The notes: generated by a model not told the origin, from the letters alone. Positions 24,600-32,545 are shown, counted from the stretch's first letter. The stretch: 32,545 bases of DNA from Mycobacterium arosiense ATCC BAA-1401 = DSM 45069 (GCF_002086125.1 NZ_MVHG01000059.1:1-32545); one strand, 5' to 3'. Numbers and translations are program-made.

Positions 24600-27302
24600 A
24601 TGACCACGATCAGCGAACATATCCACGCGGTAGACAAGGCAATCTGCGGGAACATCGATGCACTTGCCGAACAGCGAGATCTTCTGTCCCAGAATGTTCT
24701 TGCCCAGCTGCGCAACCTCATCGAGGGTGTTGCGATGCTTCTTCAATCAGGTAACCCCGATGACGAGTTCCTCTATGCAGCAGTCGATTCTGGGCTCACC
24801 TATGTCAGGTCGAAAGGAAATCTGAACTTCCTTGGGAAGTTTCACAAGCTCACACAGATCAGTACCTCGCACTACACCGTGGATGGAGATGCGTCCGAGC
24901 GGCTGATGCTGAAGTATTACGAGTACCTTCTCCGCATCCGCAGCCTGGTCAGCGAACAGTGCGGTATCGCCATACTGGCCAACTTGGAGTCCTTCCCAGT
25001 CGATTTGGACCCCTCTCTGCGGGAGTATCACGAGAAGATCGCCGCAGCGATTGAGGACGTTCGCTCGAAGCGACTCGATAGCCGAGCAGGCGTCCGGTAC
25101 TACATCCACCGCACGAAGCCATTCTTCGTTGGCGGGCGCATCTTCTACGAGGTGACCTTCTTTAAGGCCGTCAATAAGGTCAGCAAGTTCGACCGCGTGA
25201 TCGCGTTCACCGAGATCGATATGACCGATAAGTACTCGGCGTGGTTGACGTTGGAGAGCGCGTCAATCACTGTGCTGCACCAGGAAATGCCAATCACGAT
25301 CATCCGTGACTGGCAGGTCTCGATCCGCCCGTGCGAGTTCGACAACTTCGCACGGCTGTTTGATCTTGACAGCAAGGTGCGCACAAACGGACCTGAATAC
25401 CGCTACCTCATGAAGGGACTTACCAGCGGAAGAGGCTCGCTGCTCGACTTGATGGATATGCCGGATGCCAAGTACGCCGCAGCGAAGGAAGCGGCCACCG
25501 TGAGCGTCAGCAAGCCGCAGATCTTTCCGTCGCTCGATGAGGCACGGCGGATCATTCAAAGCAAGTCGCCAGGGCACAATTTGATTCGCTACCTCATGCT
25601 GCGGATGCACAATCAGATTCTGAAACCGCAATACAACTGGGAGGGCTGCCAGCGACTGTCGGGTCTGAATCTGCAGTGGGGCTGCATTCCATTCGACGAC
25701 ATGCCTTTCTGTACATCACCGATTGCGCACAATCCTCGCTATTGGGACCTCGCGGAGTGTCTCGATGCGACCGGACGAAATCATGAACTGCTCGCACGAC
25801 GGGTCAAGAACAACGTCGAACACCGAGCTGTCCTGTACACGCCAGTTGCTGAGTTAGAAGATCTCGGGGACGTCGGTGATCTGATGTGTACCTACAACCA
25901 ACGGCTCTACTACAAGCACCGGGATGTCCGTGGACTGGAGCTGGATAAGGGACACGTCTTCATCCGGAAGTATGAAGACGACACTGTTGCGATCGTGAAG
26001 AAGCTTCAGGAGTTCGCCTCGTCGGGTATCGAGGGCTATAGCGATGCTGTCCAGCGTTGGCTTGACCACACGCCGCGGTTGATCGATGACGAGGCCAAGA
26101 AGGATGCTTTGAAGCGGCTCTTCAGCCAGTCGAAGGTTGCCCTCGTCTACGGCGCCGCGGGTACCGGCAAGTCGACGATGGTCGATCACATCGCGAACTA
26201 CTTCAACGACAAGACCAAACTGTTTCTTGCCCATACCAATCCGGCCGTCGACAACCTTAAGCGCAGGGTCACTGCACAGAACTCGACGTTCCGCACGATC
26301 CGCAGCCAGACGTACCAAGCTGGCTCAGAATATGACCTTTTGGTCATTGACGAGTCCAGTACGGTCAGTAACGCCGATCTGATCAGCGTCTTGGAGAACA
26401 CGACCGCCAAGCTGGTTGTGCTCGTTGGCGATGTCTACCAGATCGAGGCGATTGAGTTTGGGAACTGGTTCAGCATCATCCGCTCCTTCATTCCGAGCGC
26501 GTCGGTCTTCGAACTAACGACGCCGTTTCGGACCAAGAACCCTGCGCTCCTGGGATTCTGGCAGAAGGTCCGTGACATCGACAATGACATTGCGGAGGTC
26601 ATCGTACGCAACGGTTACTCTTCCGTGCTCGACAAGACTCTGTTCGAGGCTCAGGGTGATGATGAGATCATCCTGTGCTTGAACTACGACGGCCTCTACG
26701 GCATTAACAACATCAACCGCTTCTTGCAAAGCAGCAACCCTGGCAAGGCCGTCCGGTGGGGGATCGCCACCTACAAGGTCGGTGATCCGGTGCTGTTCAA
26801 CGAAACCGACCGCTTCAGGCCGGTGATTTACAACAACCTCAAGGGTCGAATCGCCGCGATCGAGCAGTTCGAGGACAGTGTGCAGTTCGATGTCGTACTC
26901 GACCGCGCCGTATCGGAATTCGACGTTGACGGCGTGGAGCTGCAGTGGGTTGCCGACAGTACGGTGCGCTTCTCGGTCTACGACTACGATGTCAGCGACG
27001 ACGACGATGACTCGACGAGCACGATGGTGCCGTTCCAGGTCGCTTACGCAGTGTCAATCCATAAAGCACAGGGTCTCGAATACGACTCCGTCAAGGTCGT
27101 GATCACCGACGCAAACGAGGACGCCATCACCCACAACATCTTCTACACCGCCGTCACACGCGCACGCGAAAGCTTGCGGATCTTCTGGACGCCAGAGACG
27201 CAGCAGGCCGTCCTCCGCGGGTTGAAGCGAGATGTCAACACGAAAGACGTTGCGCTACTGTCGCGCCGTCGCGGCCTCACCCCAGTTCGAGCTGCTAGGT
27301 GA
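24600..27302 (+). CDS. SF1 (RecD/UvrD-like) helicase with large unidentified N-terminal half
   Basis: The 900-residue protein abuts the metalloprotease gene with no gap. Residues about 490-880 form an SF1 helicase: Walker A GAAGTGKST (518-526), motif II VIDESS (582-587), LVGDVYQIEAIEFG (motif III), PFRTKNP (motif IV), SIHKAQGLEYDSVKVV (motif V) and FYTAVTRARESL with Arg854 (motif VI). The order matches RecD-like and UvrD/DUF2075-type enzymes. Residues 1-480 have no motif I recognise, with helical segments and patches such as YNWEGCQRLSGLNLQWGCIP with conserved-looking cysteines. An acidic stretch, DVSDDDDDSTST, lies in the C-terminal helicase domain. It probably unwinds or moves along nucleic acid during defence; which substrate is not evident. 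Confidence 0.85.
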   Translation: MTTISEHIHAVDKAICGNIDALAEQRDLLSQNVLAQLRNLIEGVAMLLQSGNPDDEFLYAAVDSGLTYVRSKGNLNFLGKFHKLTQISTSHYTVDGDASERLMLKYYEYLLRIRSLVSEQCGIAILANLESFPVDLDPSLREYHEKIAAAIEDVRSKRLDSRAGVRYYIHRTKPFFVGGRIFYEVTFFKAVNKVSKFDRVIAFTEIDMTDKYSAWLTLESASITVLHQEMPITIIRDWQVSIRPCEFDNFARLFDLDSKVRTNGPEYRYLMKGLTSGRGSLLDLMDMPDAKYAAAKEAATVSVSKPQIFPSLDEARRIIQSKSPGHNLIRYLMLRMHNQILKPQYNWEGCQRLSGLNLQWGCIPFDDMPFCTSPIAHNPRYWDLAECLDATGRNHELLARRVKNNVEHRAVLYTPVAELEDLGDVGDLMCTYNQRLYYKHRDVRGLELDKGHVFIRKYEDDTVAIVKKLQEFASSGIEGYSDAVQRWLDHTPRLIDDEAKKDALKRLFSQSKVALVYGAAGTGKSTMVDHIANYFNDKTKLFLAHTNPAVDNLKRRVTAQNSTFRTIRSQTYQAGSEYDLLVIDESSTVSNADLISVLENTTAKLVVLVGDVYQIEAIEFGNWFSIIRSFIPSASVFELTTPFRTKNPALLGFWQKVRDIDNDIAEVIVRNGYSSVLDKTLFEAQGDDEIILCLNYDGLYGINNINRFLQSSNPGKAVRWGIATYKVGDPVLFNETDRFRPVIYNNLKGRIAAIEQFEDSVQFDVVLDRAVSEFDVDGVELQWVADSTVRFSVYDYDVSDDDDDSTSTMVPFQVAYAVSIHKAQGLEYDSVKVVITDANEDAITHNIFYTAVTRARESLRIFWTPETQQAVLRGLKRDVNTKDVALLSRRRGLTPVRAAR

Positions 27303-27330
27303 CGGGCCGCGTGCCAAGACAGGGGAACAC

Positions 27331-30300
27331 ATGAAATTCCATAGTCTGTTTATTGGCATTGACCGATACAACGATCTCAGAATCAATTGGCTGAGCGGTG
27401 CTGTGCGGGATGCGAGCGCGTTACATGCGCTGTTCGCCGACACAATCCCCGGCTCGTCCCATGTGCTGCTCACCGACGCCGATGCGACAGTCCACGGGAT
27501 CAGATCGGCACTGGAGACTCTGGCAACAGATGCCGGGCCGGATGACGTTGTGTTCATCTTCTACGCTGGCCATGGTTCGGACACCCACGAGATCGTCTGC
27601 TACGACACTGACGTCGCAGATCTAGCAGCGACATCGCTGCCGCTGGACGAGCTTGCCGACATCCTTTCCCGGATCAACGGCAAGACCGTCCTATGCGCGC
27701 TGGATTGCTGCTTCTCGGGCGGTCTTGGGAGTCGTGTGTTTGCAACTGGTCTCACGTCACGCGGAGTCACGCGTACGACAGCAACCGACATTCTGTCCCG
27801 CTTCATTGGAACCGGCCGGCTGGTGTTGACGGCCTCCGCCGACGACGAGGAAGCATTGGAGTCCGCATTGCACGGTCACGGACTCTTCACCTACCGGCTG
27901 CTGGAAGCGCTGCAGGGGATGGAGGACGTGCGGCACAACGATCAAATCGACGTGTTGAAGGTGGTCGGCTACGTTACGCAGCGCGTGCTTGCTGACGCGT
28001 CGCAAATGGGTCGAGTCCAGACGCCGACACTGCGAGGGCAAGTCGACGGAACACTTCTCTGGCCCACCTTCGTCGCGGGACCGCAGTACGGTGCTCTCTT
28101 CCCAGACCGAGTACGCCAGCCAGCCACTACCGACCCCGCATCTCTTGTCGCTTATGGACTTCCGCAAGAGGTGCTCGATGTCTGGTCCGCCAGCATTAAC
28201 GAACTTAACGATCTGCAACTACGAGCGATCAACGACCATGGTGTGCTCGACGGCAAGAACCTGGTAGTGACTGCTCCTACATCTTCGGGCAAGACGATGA
28301 TCGGTGAGCTAGCCGCGATCAAGGCTGCGGCGACGCGCGGCCGCACAGTGTTTCTGCTGCCAATGAAGGCGTTGGTCAACGACAAGTACGAGCAGTTCAC
28401 CCGCGTCTACGGGCAGCTGGGCATTAAGACCATCAGGGCGACGGGCGACTACAGTGATCAGGTTTCTGAATTTCTGCGTGGCCAGTACGATTTCGCACTT
28501 TTGACCTACGAGAAGCTGACGCACCTCGCGCTCGCTAACCCGCATATCCTCGATTCGATCTCGGTTGTTGTCATCGACGAGGCGCAGACACTGACAGACC
28601 GAAGTCGCGGCTCCAATTTGGAGTTCCTGATGACATTGCTCAACAATCGGCGCGGTCTGGTTGGGTCACCGCAGATCATCACCCTGTCTGCCGTCGTGGG
28701 AGATCTCGGCGGTCTCGACCGGTGGATCGGCGGCGACCACCTGCATTCCACGACGCGACCGGTTGAGCTGCGGGAGGGTGTGATTGGGCGGTCCGGTGGC
28801 CTGCAGTTTGTGGCTGCGGACGGCTCGGAAGGGAGCATCCCGGCCTTCATTCAACCGCTCCATCACGATGGCAGCCGGAGCGTCGTCATCCCATTGGTGA
28901 AGCGACTCGTCGAGGAAGGCAAGAAGGTCATTGTCTTCCGAGAGACCAAGGGCGAGGTTGCAGGGTGCGCCGTGTACTTGTCCACCGCACTGGGACTGCC
29001 GGCTGCAACATCGGTGTTGGAGGCGATGAGCAGCGGCGAAGTGTCCGCCAGTACGGAGACACTGCGACGCACGCTGTCCCAGGGGGTTGCGCTGCACACC
29101 GCGGATCTCGATCGGACTGAGAGGCAAGCAATCGAGAGCGCTTTCCGAGATCCGGACTCGGGACTGAACGTCATCGTTGGTACGACCACGCTAGCGATGG
29201 GTGTCAACACACCGGCTGAAGCTGTTGTGATCGTTGGTCTGACGCATCCCGGCCCGACACCAACCCCGTACACCGTGGCCGAATACAAGAACATGGTGGG
29301 ACGAGCTGGTCGGCTTGGATTCTCCAAAAATGGTGAGTCATACCTGATTCCGAATGACACGCTAGGGACAGCGAACGCATGGCGAAACTTCGTTCACGGT
29401 GACCTGGAGCCGTTGCGCTCTCAGTTGGTGCCAGACGGTGATCCCCGAACTTTAATGCTCCGGGTTGTTGCCCAGTTCCAAGGTGAGAGTGGTCAATCCG
29501 TCACCGAAGATGATGTCATTGGCTTCTTGGATTCGAGCCTCGCTGCGCAGCAAGCGCGAGAAGGTGGCGACCAGCAATGGACCCGAGAGCAGCTGGGCTA
29601 TGGGTTCGATCAGCTCATCGATGCGCGATTGATCGAAGCTGATGCAGACGGGTACCGGCTCACGTCGCTCGGTCGCTTTGCTGGCGAGTCGGGAGTCCAT
29701 GTTGACTCAATCATCCGGCTCTCCTCTGCGCTGTCGGGCATAGATATCGCAGGACTGAAGAGCACGACGATCATTGCGGCAGCTCAGCTCACGGTTGAAG
29801 TAGATAGCATGTACATCCCGATCAGCGGTCGAAAGAACAACCCGGAACCGCAGATCTGGCCCGGCACTCTCGCGAGGCAAGAGGTCGACAGAGTTCCTCT
29901 GCGGGCACTTCAGCAGACAGCCCCCGACACGGGCACGGTCGTCCGCCGCGCGAAGAAAGCGGTGGCAGCAATCTACTTCATCAACGGCATCGAGATGTCC
30001 GTGTTAGAAGCAAATCTGAACCAGCACGTGTGGAATCGACCCGCGATGGCGGGCGTCGTCCGCGCTGTGGCTGATCGGACGCGTGACCTACTGCCTGCGG
30101 TGGCCGCCGTTCTAAAGGAGCTCTATCCAGACAACGCGAGTGAGGTTCAGGCTCTGGTCAGCAGGACAATCACCCGCCTTGAATTCGGTGTTACACCAGA
30201 GCTGATCGACTTAGCGCAACTAGGGCTCGGTCTCAATCGACAACAGCTACTCGCGCTCAAGAATGCCGGACTGACTGATCTGCAAGCGGTCGTAGACGCA

Positions 30301-30426
30301 GACCTCGAAACCGTGAGCAAGGTTGTGGGCGGCAAGAAGGCCGCGGAGACCCTGCAGGCTGCGTGCCGAACGGCGATCGAACATAGGGCCACAACCGACA
30401 TTGAGCTAGCGCCACCGACCGAATAA
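27331..30426 (+). CDS. Caspase-like protease fused to a Ski2/Hel308-like SF2 helicase
   Basis: The ATG at 27331 has an AGGGGA site and begins MKFHSLFIGIDRYNDLRINW, as caspase-family domains do. Residues 1-250 are a C14-like caspase domain with the dyad His81 (FYAGHGSD) and Cys127 (ALDCCFSGG, matching D-x-C-x-SG). Residues about 285-900 are an SF2 helicase: Q-motif region near Gln296, Walker A APTSSGKT (315-322), DEAQ (416-419), motif V TTTLAMGVNTP and motif VI YKNMVGRAGRLG, as in Ski2/Hel308 enzymes. Near the C-terminus there is a helix-hairpin-helix pair (LLALKNAGLTDLQAVVDADL, then VVGGKKAAETL). The helicase may sense foreign or damaged nucleic acid and activate the protease; this is inference. 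It is the last gene of the operon and both catalytic sets look intact. Confidence 0.9.
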   Translation: MKFHSLFIGIDRYNDLRINWLSGAVRDASALHALFADTIPGSSHVLLTDADATVHGIRSALETLATDAGPDDVVFIFYAGHGSDTHEIVCYDTDVADLAATSLPLDELADILSRINGKTVLCALDCCFSGGLGSRVFATGLTSRGVTRTTATDILSRFIGTGRLVLTASADDEEALESALHGHGLFTYRLLEALQGMEDVRHNDQIDVLKVVGYVTQRVLADASQMGRVQTPTLRGQVDGTLLWPTFVAGPQYGALFPDRVRQPATTDPASLVAYGLPQEVLDVWSASINELNDLQLRAINDHGVLDGKNLVVTAPTSSGKTMIGELAAIKAAATRGRTVFLLPMKALVNDKYEQFTRVYGQLGIKTIRATGDYSDQVSEFLRGQYDFALLTYEKLTHLALANPHILDSISVVVIDEAQTLTDRSRGSNLEFLMTLLNNRRGLVGSPQIITLSAVVGDLGGLDRWIGGDHLHSTTRPVELREGVIGRSGGLQFVAADGSEGSIPAFIQPLHHDGSRSVVIPLVKRLVEEGKKVIVFRETKGEVAGCAVYLSTALGLPAATSVLEAMSSGEVSASTETLRRTLSQGVALHTADLDRTERQAIESAFRDPDSGLNVIVGTTTLAMGVNTPAEAVVIVGLTHPGPTPTPYTVAEYKNMVGRAGRLGFSKNGESYLIPNDTLGTANAWRNFVHGDLEPLRSQLVPDGDPRTLMLRVVAQFQGESGQSVTEDDVIGFLDSSLAAQQAREGGDQQWTREQLGYGFDQLIDARLIEADADGYRLTSLGRFAGESGVHVDSIIRLSSALSGIDIAGLKSTTIIAAAQLTVEVDSMYIPISGRKNNPEPQIWPGTLARQEVDRVPLRALQQTAPDTGTVVRRAKKAVAAIYFINGIEMSVLEANLNQHVWNRPAMAGVVRAVADRTRDLLPAVAAVLKELYPDNASEVQALVSRTITRLEFGVTPELIDLAQLGLGLNRQQLLALKNAGLTDLQAVVDADLETVSKVVGGKKAAETLQAACRTAIEHRATTDIELAPPTE

Positions 30427-30702
30427 GTCCGGGCTCCAAACCTAATGGGAAGCGGCGTTCACGACCGCTCAAACTTCGAAGTCGTAGTTACGGCGAACGC
30501 GGCGCGGGCCAGCATGGTTCTGACCGACTGATACGGCGAGGCAACTGCACCTTTCGCTCCAAGGCATGGCCACGGATTTGGCCACAAAACACGGTGGAAT
30601 GGATGCGAACATGCGGGACGGAGCGAAACAGGTCGCACGAGTCAACATGGTCGACCTGCACTGATGAGACTGAGTGCACTGGACGGGACTGCGGCCGGCT
30701 AG
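30427..30702. other. Intergenic stretch between the operon and the tRNA fragment
   Basis: About 275 bp hold no supported gene or clear terminator. The short frames have no ribosome-binding site or family match. As it directly precedes the tRNA-derived attachment core, it is probably the right arm of the integrated element, where integrase arm-binding sites would lie. Confidence 0.5.
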
Positions 30703-30747
30703 CTCATAACCCAGAGGTCGCAGGTTCGAATCCTGTCCCCGCTACCA
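30703..30747 (+). other. 3' half of a tRNA-Met gene (candidate attachment-site core)
   Basis: The 45 bp from 30703 reproduce a tRNA 3' half exactly: anticodon loop CTCATAA (anticodon CAT), 3' anticodon stem CCCAG, a 5-base variable loop, T arm GCAGG-TTCGAAT-CCTGT, acceptor strand CCCCGCT, discriminator A and CCA. The partner strands are missing: upstream DNA has no AGCGGGG acceptor strand, no D arm and no CTGGG stem. It is therefore not a functional tRNA but the duplicated att core left when an element integrates into tRNA-Met(CAT). The native terminator follows. The intact tRNA should lie at the other end of the element, outside this window. Confidence 0.8.
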
Positions 30748-30751
30748 GCGG

Positions 30752-30785
30752 AAATGGCCCTCAGAGACTTCTCTGAGGGCCATTT
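30752..30785. terminator. Bidirectional intrinsic terminator
   Basis: AAATGGCCCTCAGAGA (30752-30767) is followed after two bases by its exact inverse at 30770-30785 and then another T. The 16-bp perfect stem with A-run and T-run edges works in both directions. It lies between the tRNA fragment and the convergent glutathione peroxidase gene and would end both transcripts. Confidence 0.85.
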
Positions 30786-30791
30786 TCATGC

Positions 30792-31280
30792 CTACCGAGG
30801 CAGCACGGCCTCGATGGCGCTGATCACCTCGGGGGCGTCGGGCTCGGTGCGGGGCCGGAAGCGGCGCACCACCTCGCCGCCGGGCGCGAGCAGGAACTTC
30901 TCGAAGTTCCACTGGATGTCGCCGGCCTGACCATCGGCGTCGGCGGCCTTCGTCAGCTCGGCGTACAGCGGGTGGCGGCCGTCGCCGTTGACGTCGGTCT
31001 TCGCCAGTAGCGGGAACGTCACGCCGTAGGTCGTCGAGCAGAACTCTTGGATCTCGTCGGCCGTGCCCGGTTCCTGGCCCATGAACTGGTTGCAGGGGAC
31101 GCCGACGACCGTCAGGCCGCGGTCGCCGTAGTTTTTGGCCAGCCTTTCCAGCGCCGTGTACTGCGGAGTCAGCCCGCACTTGGAGGCGACGTTGACGACC
31201 AGCGTTGCGCCGTCGGACAATTCGGCCAGCGTGGTGGGCCGGCCGTCGAGTGTGGTCAGAGCGATGTTTTTCAGGGTCAC
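30792..31280 (-). CDS. Glutathione peroxidase-family thiol peroxidase
   Basis: The GTG at 31280 gives 162 residues starting MTLKNIALTTLDGRPTTLAE, the family's usual N-terminus. Motifs include VNVASKCGLTPQY with peroxidatic Cys35, GVPCNQFMGQEPG with Gln69, and WNFEKFLLAPGGEVVRRF with the active-site Trp. Cys81 (EFCSTTYG) is the likely resolving cysteine, which marks thioredoxin-dependent, non-selenium members typical of bacteria. The enzyme reduces hydrogen and organic peroxides in the cytoplasm. A much longer upstream extension in the same frame is open but not family-like, so the true start is near 31280. It converges on the terminator at 30752-30785. This is ordinary chromosomal DNA beyond the island. 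Confidence 0.9.
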   Translation of the reverse strand: MTLKNIALTTLDGRPTTLAELSDGATLVVNVASKCGLTPQYTALERLAKNYGDRGLTVVGVPCNQFMGQEPGTADEIQEFCSTTYGVTFPLLAKTDVNGDGRHPLYAELTKAADADGQAGDIQWNFEKFLLAPGGEVVRRFRPRTEPDAPEVISAIEAVLPR

Positions 31281-31300
31281 GCCGACGACGCTAACGCACT

Positions 31301-31837
31301 TCAGAGCCAGCCGGTGCGGGCGGCGGCGACCGGCTCGGCGGGGGCTGGCGCCAGGTCGCCGTTGCGCACGCCGTCGAGCAACCGTTTCACGGCGGCGACG
31401 ATCTCCGGAGCCGCCGCCGCAATGCCGGCCGTGTCGGCTTCGCTGACCTCGTCGGGGTCGACGCCGGCGCGGGCCAGGACGGCGGCGGGGTCGGCCAGCT
31501 GCTCGGTCAACCAGGCCAGCGGGTCGGCGGACAGCTCGGGGACGAAGTGCCGGCGGCTGGGTTCCCAACCGTTGAACTGGGGGTGGTGATGGGCGCGGTC
31601 CAGCGTCCCGGGCGGGCTCTCGGTGGACCCGAACAGGTCCACCCGCCACACCGGGCGGGTGAAGGCGATCGGGACGCCGGCGTAGATCGAGCCCTGCGGC
31701 GCCGCCCGGTCGACGAGACGCAGTTCCAGCCTGACTCCCCGCTCCGGGGTTTCCTGGCCCTTTAGCGGGGACGGGTCGATGAAGTACATGTCCCCGACGA
31801 CCACGCCCAGGGATTCGAATCCGAACGCTGCGAGCAT
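31301..31837 (-). CDS. Conserved hypothetical protein
   Basis: The ATG at 31837 is preceded by AAGGAAAGG and begins MLAAFGFESLGVVVGDMYFI. The 178-residue product has a beta-rich N-terminal part (ERGVRLELRLVDRAAPQGSI, PIAFTRPVWRVDLFGSTESP), a HHHPQFNGWEPSRR segment and an Ala-rich helical C-terminus. The HHHPQFNGWEP stretch looks functional, possibly metal- or ligand-binding. I do not recognise a named family, though it reads like a normal mycobacterial gene with strong GC third-position bias. It lies 20 bp upstream of the glutathione peroxidase gene on the same strand, so the two probably form an operon. Confidence 0.75.
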   Translation of the reverse strand: MLAAFGFESLGVVVGDMYFIDPSPLKGQETPERGVRLELRLVDRAAPQGSIYAGVPIAFTRPVWRVDLFGSTESPPGTLDRAHHHPQFNGWEPSRRHFVPELSADPLAWLTEQLADPAAVLARAGVDPDEVSEADTAGIAAAAPEIVAAVKRLLDGVRNGDLAPAPAEPVAAARTGWL

Positions 31838-32288
31838 CGCGCACCTTTCCTTCCGCACCGAGGTCCTCATCGAGCCTAAACCGCGCGGCCACCACGACGG
31901 CGAGGTCGGCGGACAGATCGCGGGAGCGCTGGTCGCCGTACGCGAACGAGTACGTCTGGGGCCGCCAGGTCGGCGACAACACCATCAATCCGTAGATGCG
32001 CGAAAGCTTTGCCAGGCAACACCATTCGCGCGCCGATAGCGGCGGTGAGCCGGCATCCGCCGGGGCGCATAGTCGAAAGGTGATGTCGCGCGCCGGTCGG
32101 TTCCAGCGTTCCTTTGTTTGTGCCACTGCGTCGCGGTACATTTCATTGGTCTTGTTGCATGGTGTACATGCCAGCGCCGGGTGGCGTCGGCACCGAGGCG
32201 AGGGGCGGGTTGGCGACGGTGGGTTACCCGGATATCCACCAATATGGCGGGCTGTCGCCGATGATTTTCGGGCTCACGGTGTAGCGCT
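31838..32288. other. Divergent intergenic region with a possible 41-codon reading frame
   Basis: This 450-bp region separates the minus-strand pair from the plus-strand mce gene. A plus-strand frame from ATG 32159 to TAG 32284 has strong GC third-position bias and a protein-like end (YPDIHQYGGLSPMIFGLTV), stopping four bases before the mce GTG. It may be a small upstream gene or the remnant of one. No yrbE-type permease gene is seen where one would normally precede mceA. Other frames in the region are probably shadows. Confidence 0.4.
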
Positions 32289-32545
32289 GTGGAAGGTTCA
32301 CCCGTTCAGATCAACGACTCACGCGAGCCGCCGTATAAGTTCATCACTTTGATCGTGGTGGTGGTGCTCGCGGTGATCTTCACCTTGGTCTACATCCAGT
32401 TCCGCGGAGGTTTCACGCCCAAGACGCGGCTGACGATGATTGCGTCGCGGGCGGGTTTGGTGATGGATCCGGGTTCGAAGGTCACCTACAACGGGGTGGA
32501 GATCGGCCGGGTGGGCTCGATCGCGGAGACGGTGCGTGACGGCAG
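32289..32545 (+). CDS. Mce-family (MceA-type) protein, N-terminal part
   Basis: The gene is cut by the window end after 85 codons. From GTG 32289 it has a short cytoplasmic start, one TM helix at about residues 17-37 (KFITLIVVVVLAVIFTLVYI), then FRGGFTPKTRLTMIASRAGL and VMDPGSKVTYNGVEIGRVG. This is the start of the MlaD/Mce domain and matches MceA proteins. Mce proteins form hexameric, tube-like carriers that move lipids or sterols across the envelope with YrbE permeases and the MceG ATPase. The usual two yrbE genes are not found directly upstream. The start codon is uncertain, as no clear ribosome-binding site is present and the frame opens at 32265. Confidence 0.9.
   Translation, partial: MEGSPVQINDSREPPYKFITLIVVVVLAVIFTLVYIQFRGGFTPKTRLTMIASRAGLVMDPGSKVTYNGVEIGRVGSIAETVRDG

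Noticed and set aside
27232..27330. A longer N-terminus for the caspase-helicase overlapping the SF1 helicase gene
   Set aside because: The ATG at 27331 has its own ribosome-binding site and starts exactly at the caspase fold.
30660..30747. A complete tRNA-Met gene
   Set aside because: The 3' half is perfect, but the upstream DNA has no matching acceptor strand, D arm or 5' anticodon stem.
30792..32141. A single 449-residue minus-strand gene including the glutathione peroxidase
   Set aside because: Only the last 162 residues match a family. The rest overlaps another minus-strand gene in a better-supported frame and is Arg/Pro-rich shadow sequence.

Overview
The window looks like mycobacterial DNA, probably from a slow-growing species. 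It is GC-rich with many GTG starts, carries the start of an Mce-family gene, has type VII (ESX)-like Ala-rich proteins beside an alpha/beta hydrolase and lipoprotein pair, and holds an MbcA/MbcT pair close to the M. tuberculosis one as I remember it. Most of it (about 80 to 30,747) reads as accessory DNA: an integrative or composite island ending at a copy of the 3' half of a tRNA-Met gene (30,703-30,747). Ordinary chromosomal genes lie to the right: a glutathione peroxidase, a conserved hypothetical gene and the start of an mceA-type gene.

Layout from left to right. (1) 1-2.0 kb, minus strand: the N-terminal half of a tyrosine integrase, an excisionase and a HTH protein, overlapping a truncated plus-strand gene at the edge. 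(2) 2.2-3.4 kb: a VOC-domain protein with an antitoxin-like tail, a ribbon-helix-helix protein and three 10-bp tandem repeats. (3) 3.4-10.9 kb, plus strand: an ESX-like accessory cluster of two small Ala-rich helical proteins, a one-TM protein, a 777-aa protein with a low-complexity middle, a YbaB-like protein, a small HTH protein, an alpha/beta hydrolase and a lipoprotein. Three TTCAAG-type palindromes suggest local control. (4) 10.9-18.6 kb: mostly decaying genes. These include an intact mbcA antitoxin with a truncated mbcT toxin, a frameshifted long gene, an amber-interrupted gene, a broken uracil-DNA glycosylase and a frameshifted IF2_N-domain gene, mixed with a few intact genes.

(5) 18.7-30.4 kb: an intact, tightly packed plus-strand operon of five genes and the most interesting part of the window. 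The order is an XRE-HsdM-half-HsdS fusion, HsdR, a YgjP/DUF45-type zinc metalloprotease, a 900-aa SF1 helicase with an unidentified N-terminal half, and a 1031-aa fusion of a caspase-like protease to a Ski2/Hel308-like SF2 helicase. Every junction is a 4-bp overlap, direct abutment or a 28-bp gap. I infer an extended type I restriction system with two proteases and two extra helicases. A perfect palindrome sits on the promoter and may let the fused XRE domain control its own operon, as controller proteins do in other restriction systems.

Assignments rest on motif reading and memory of protein families. No database search was possible, so novelty and homolog names are unverified.
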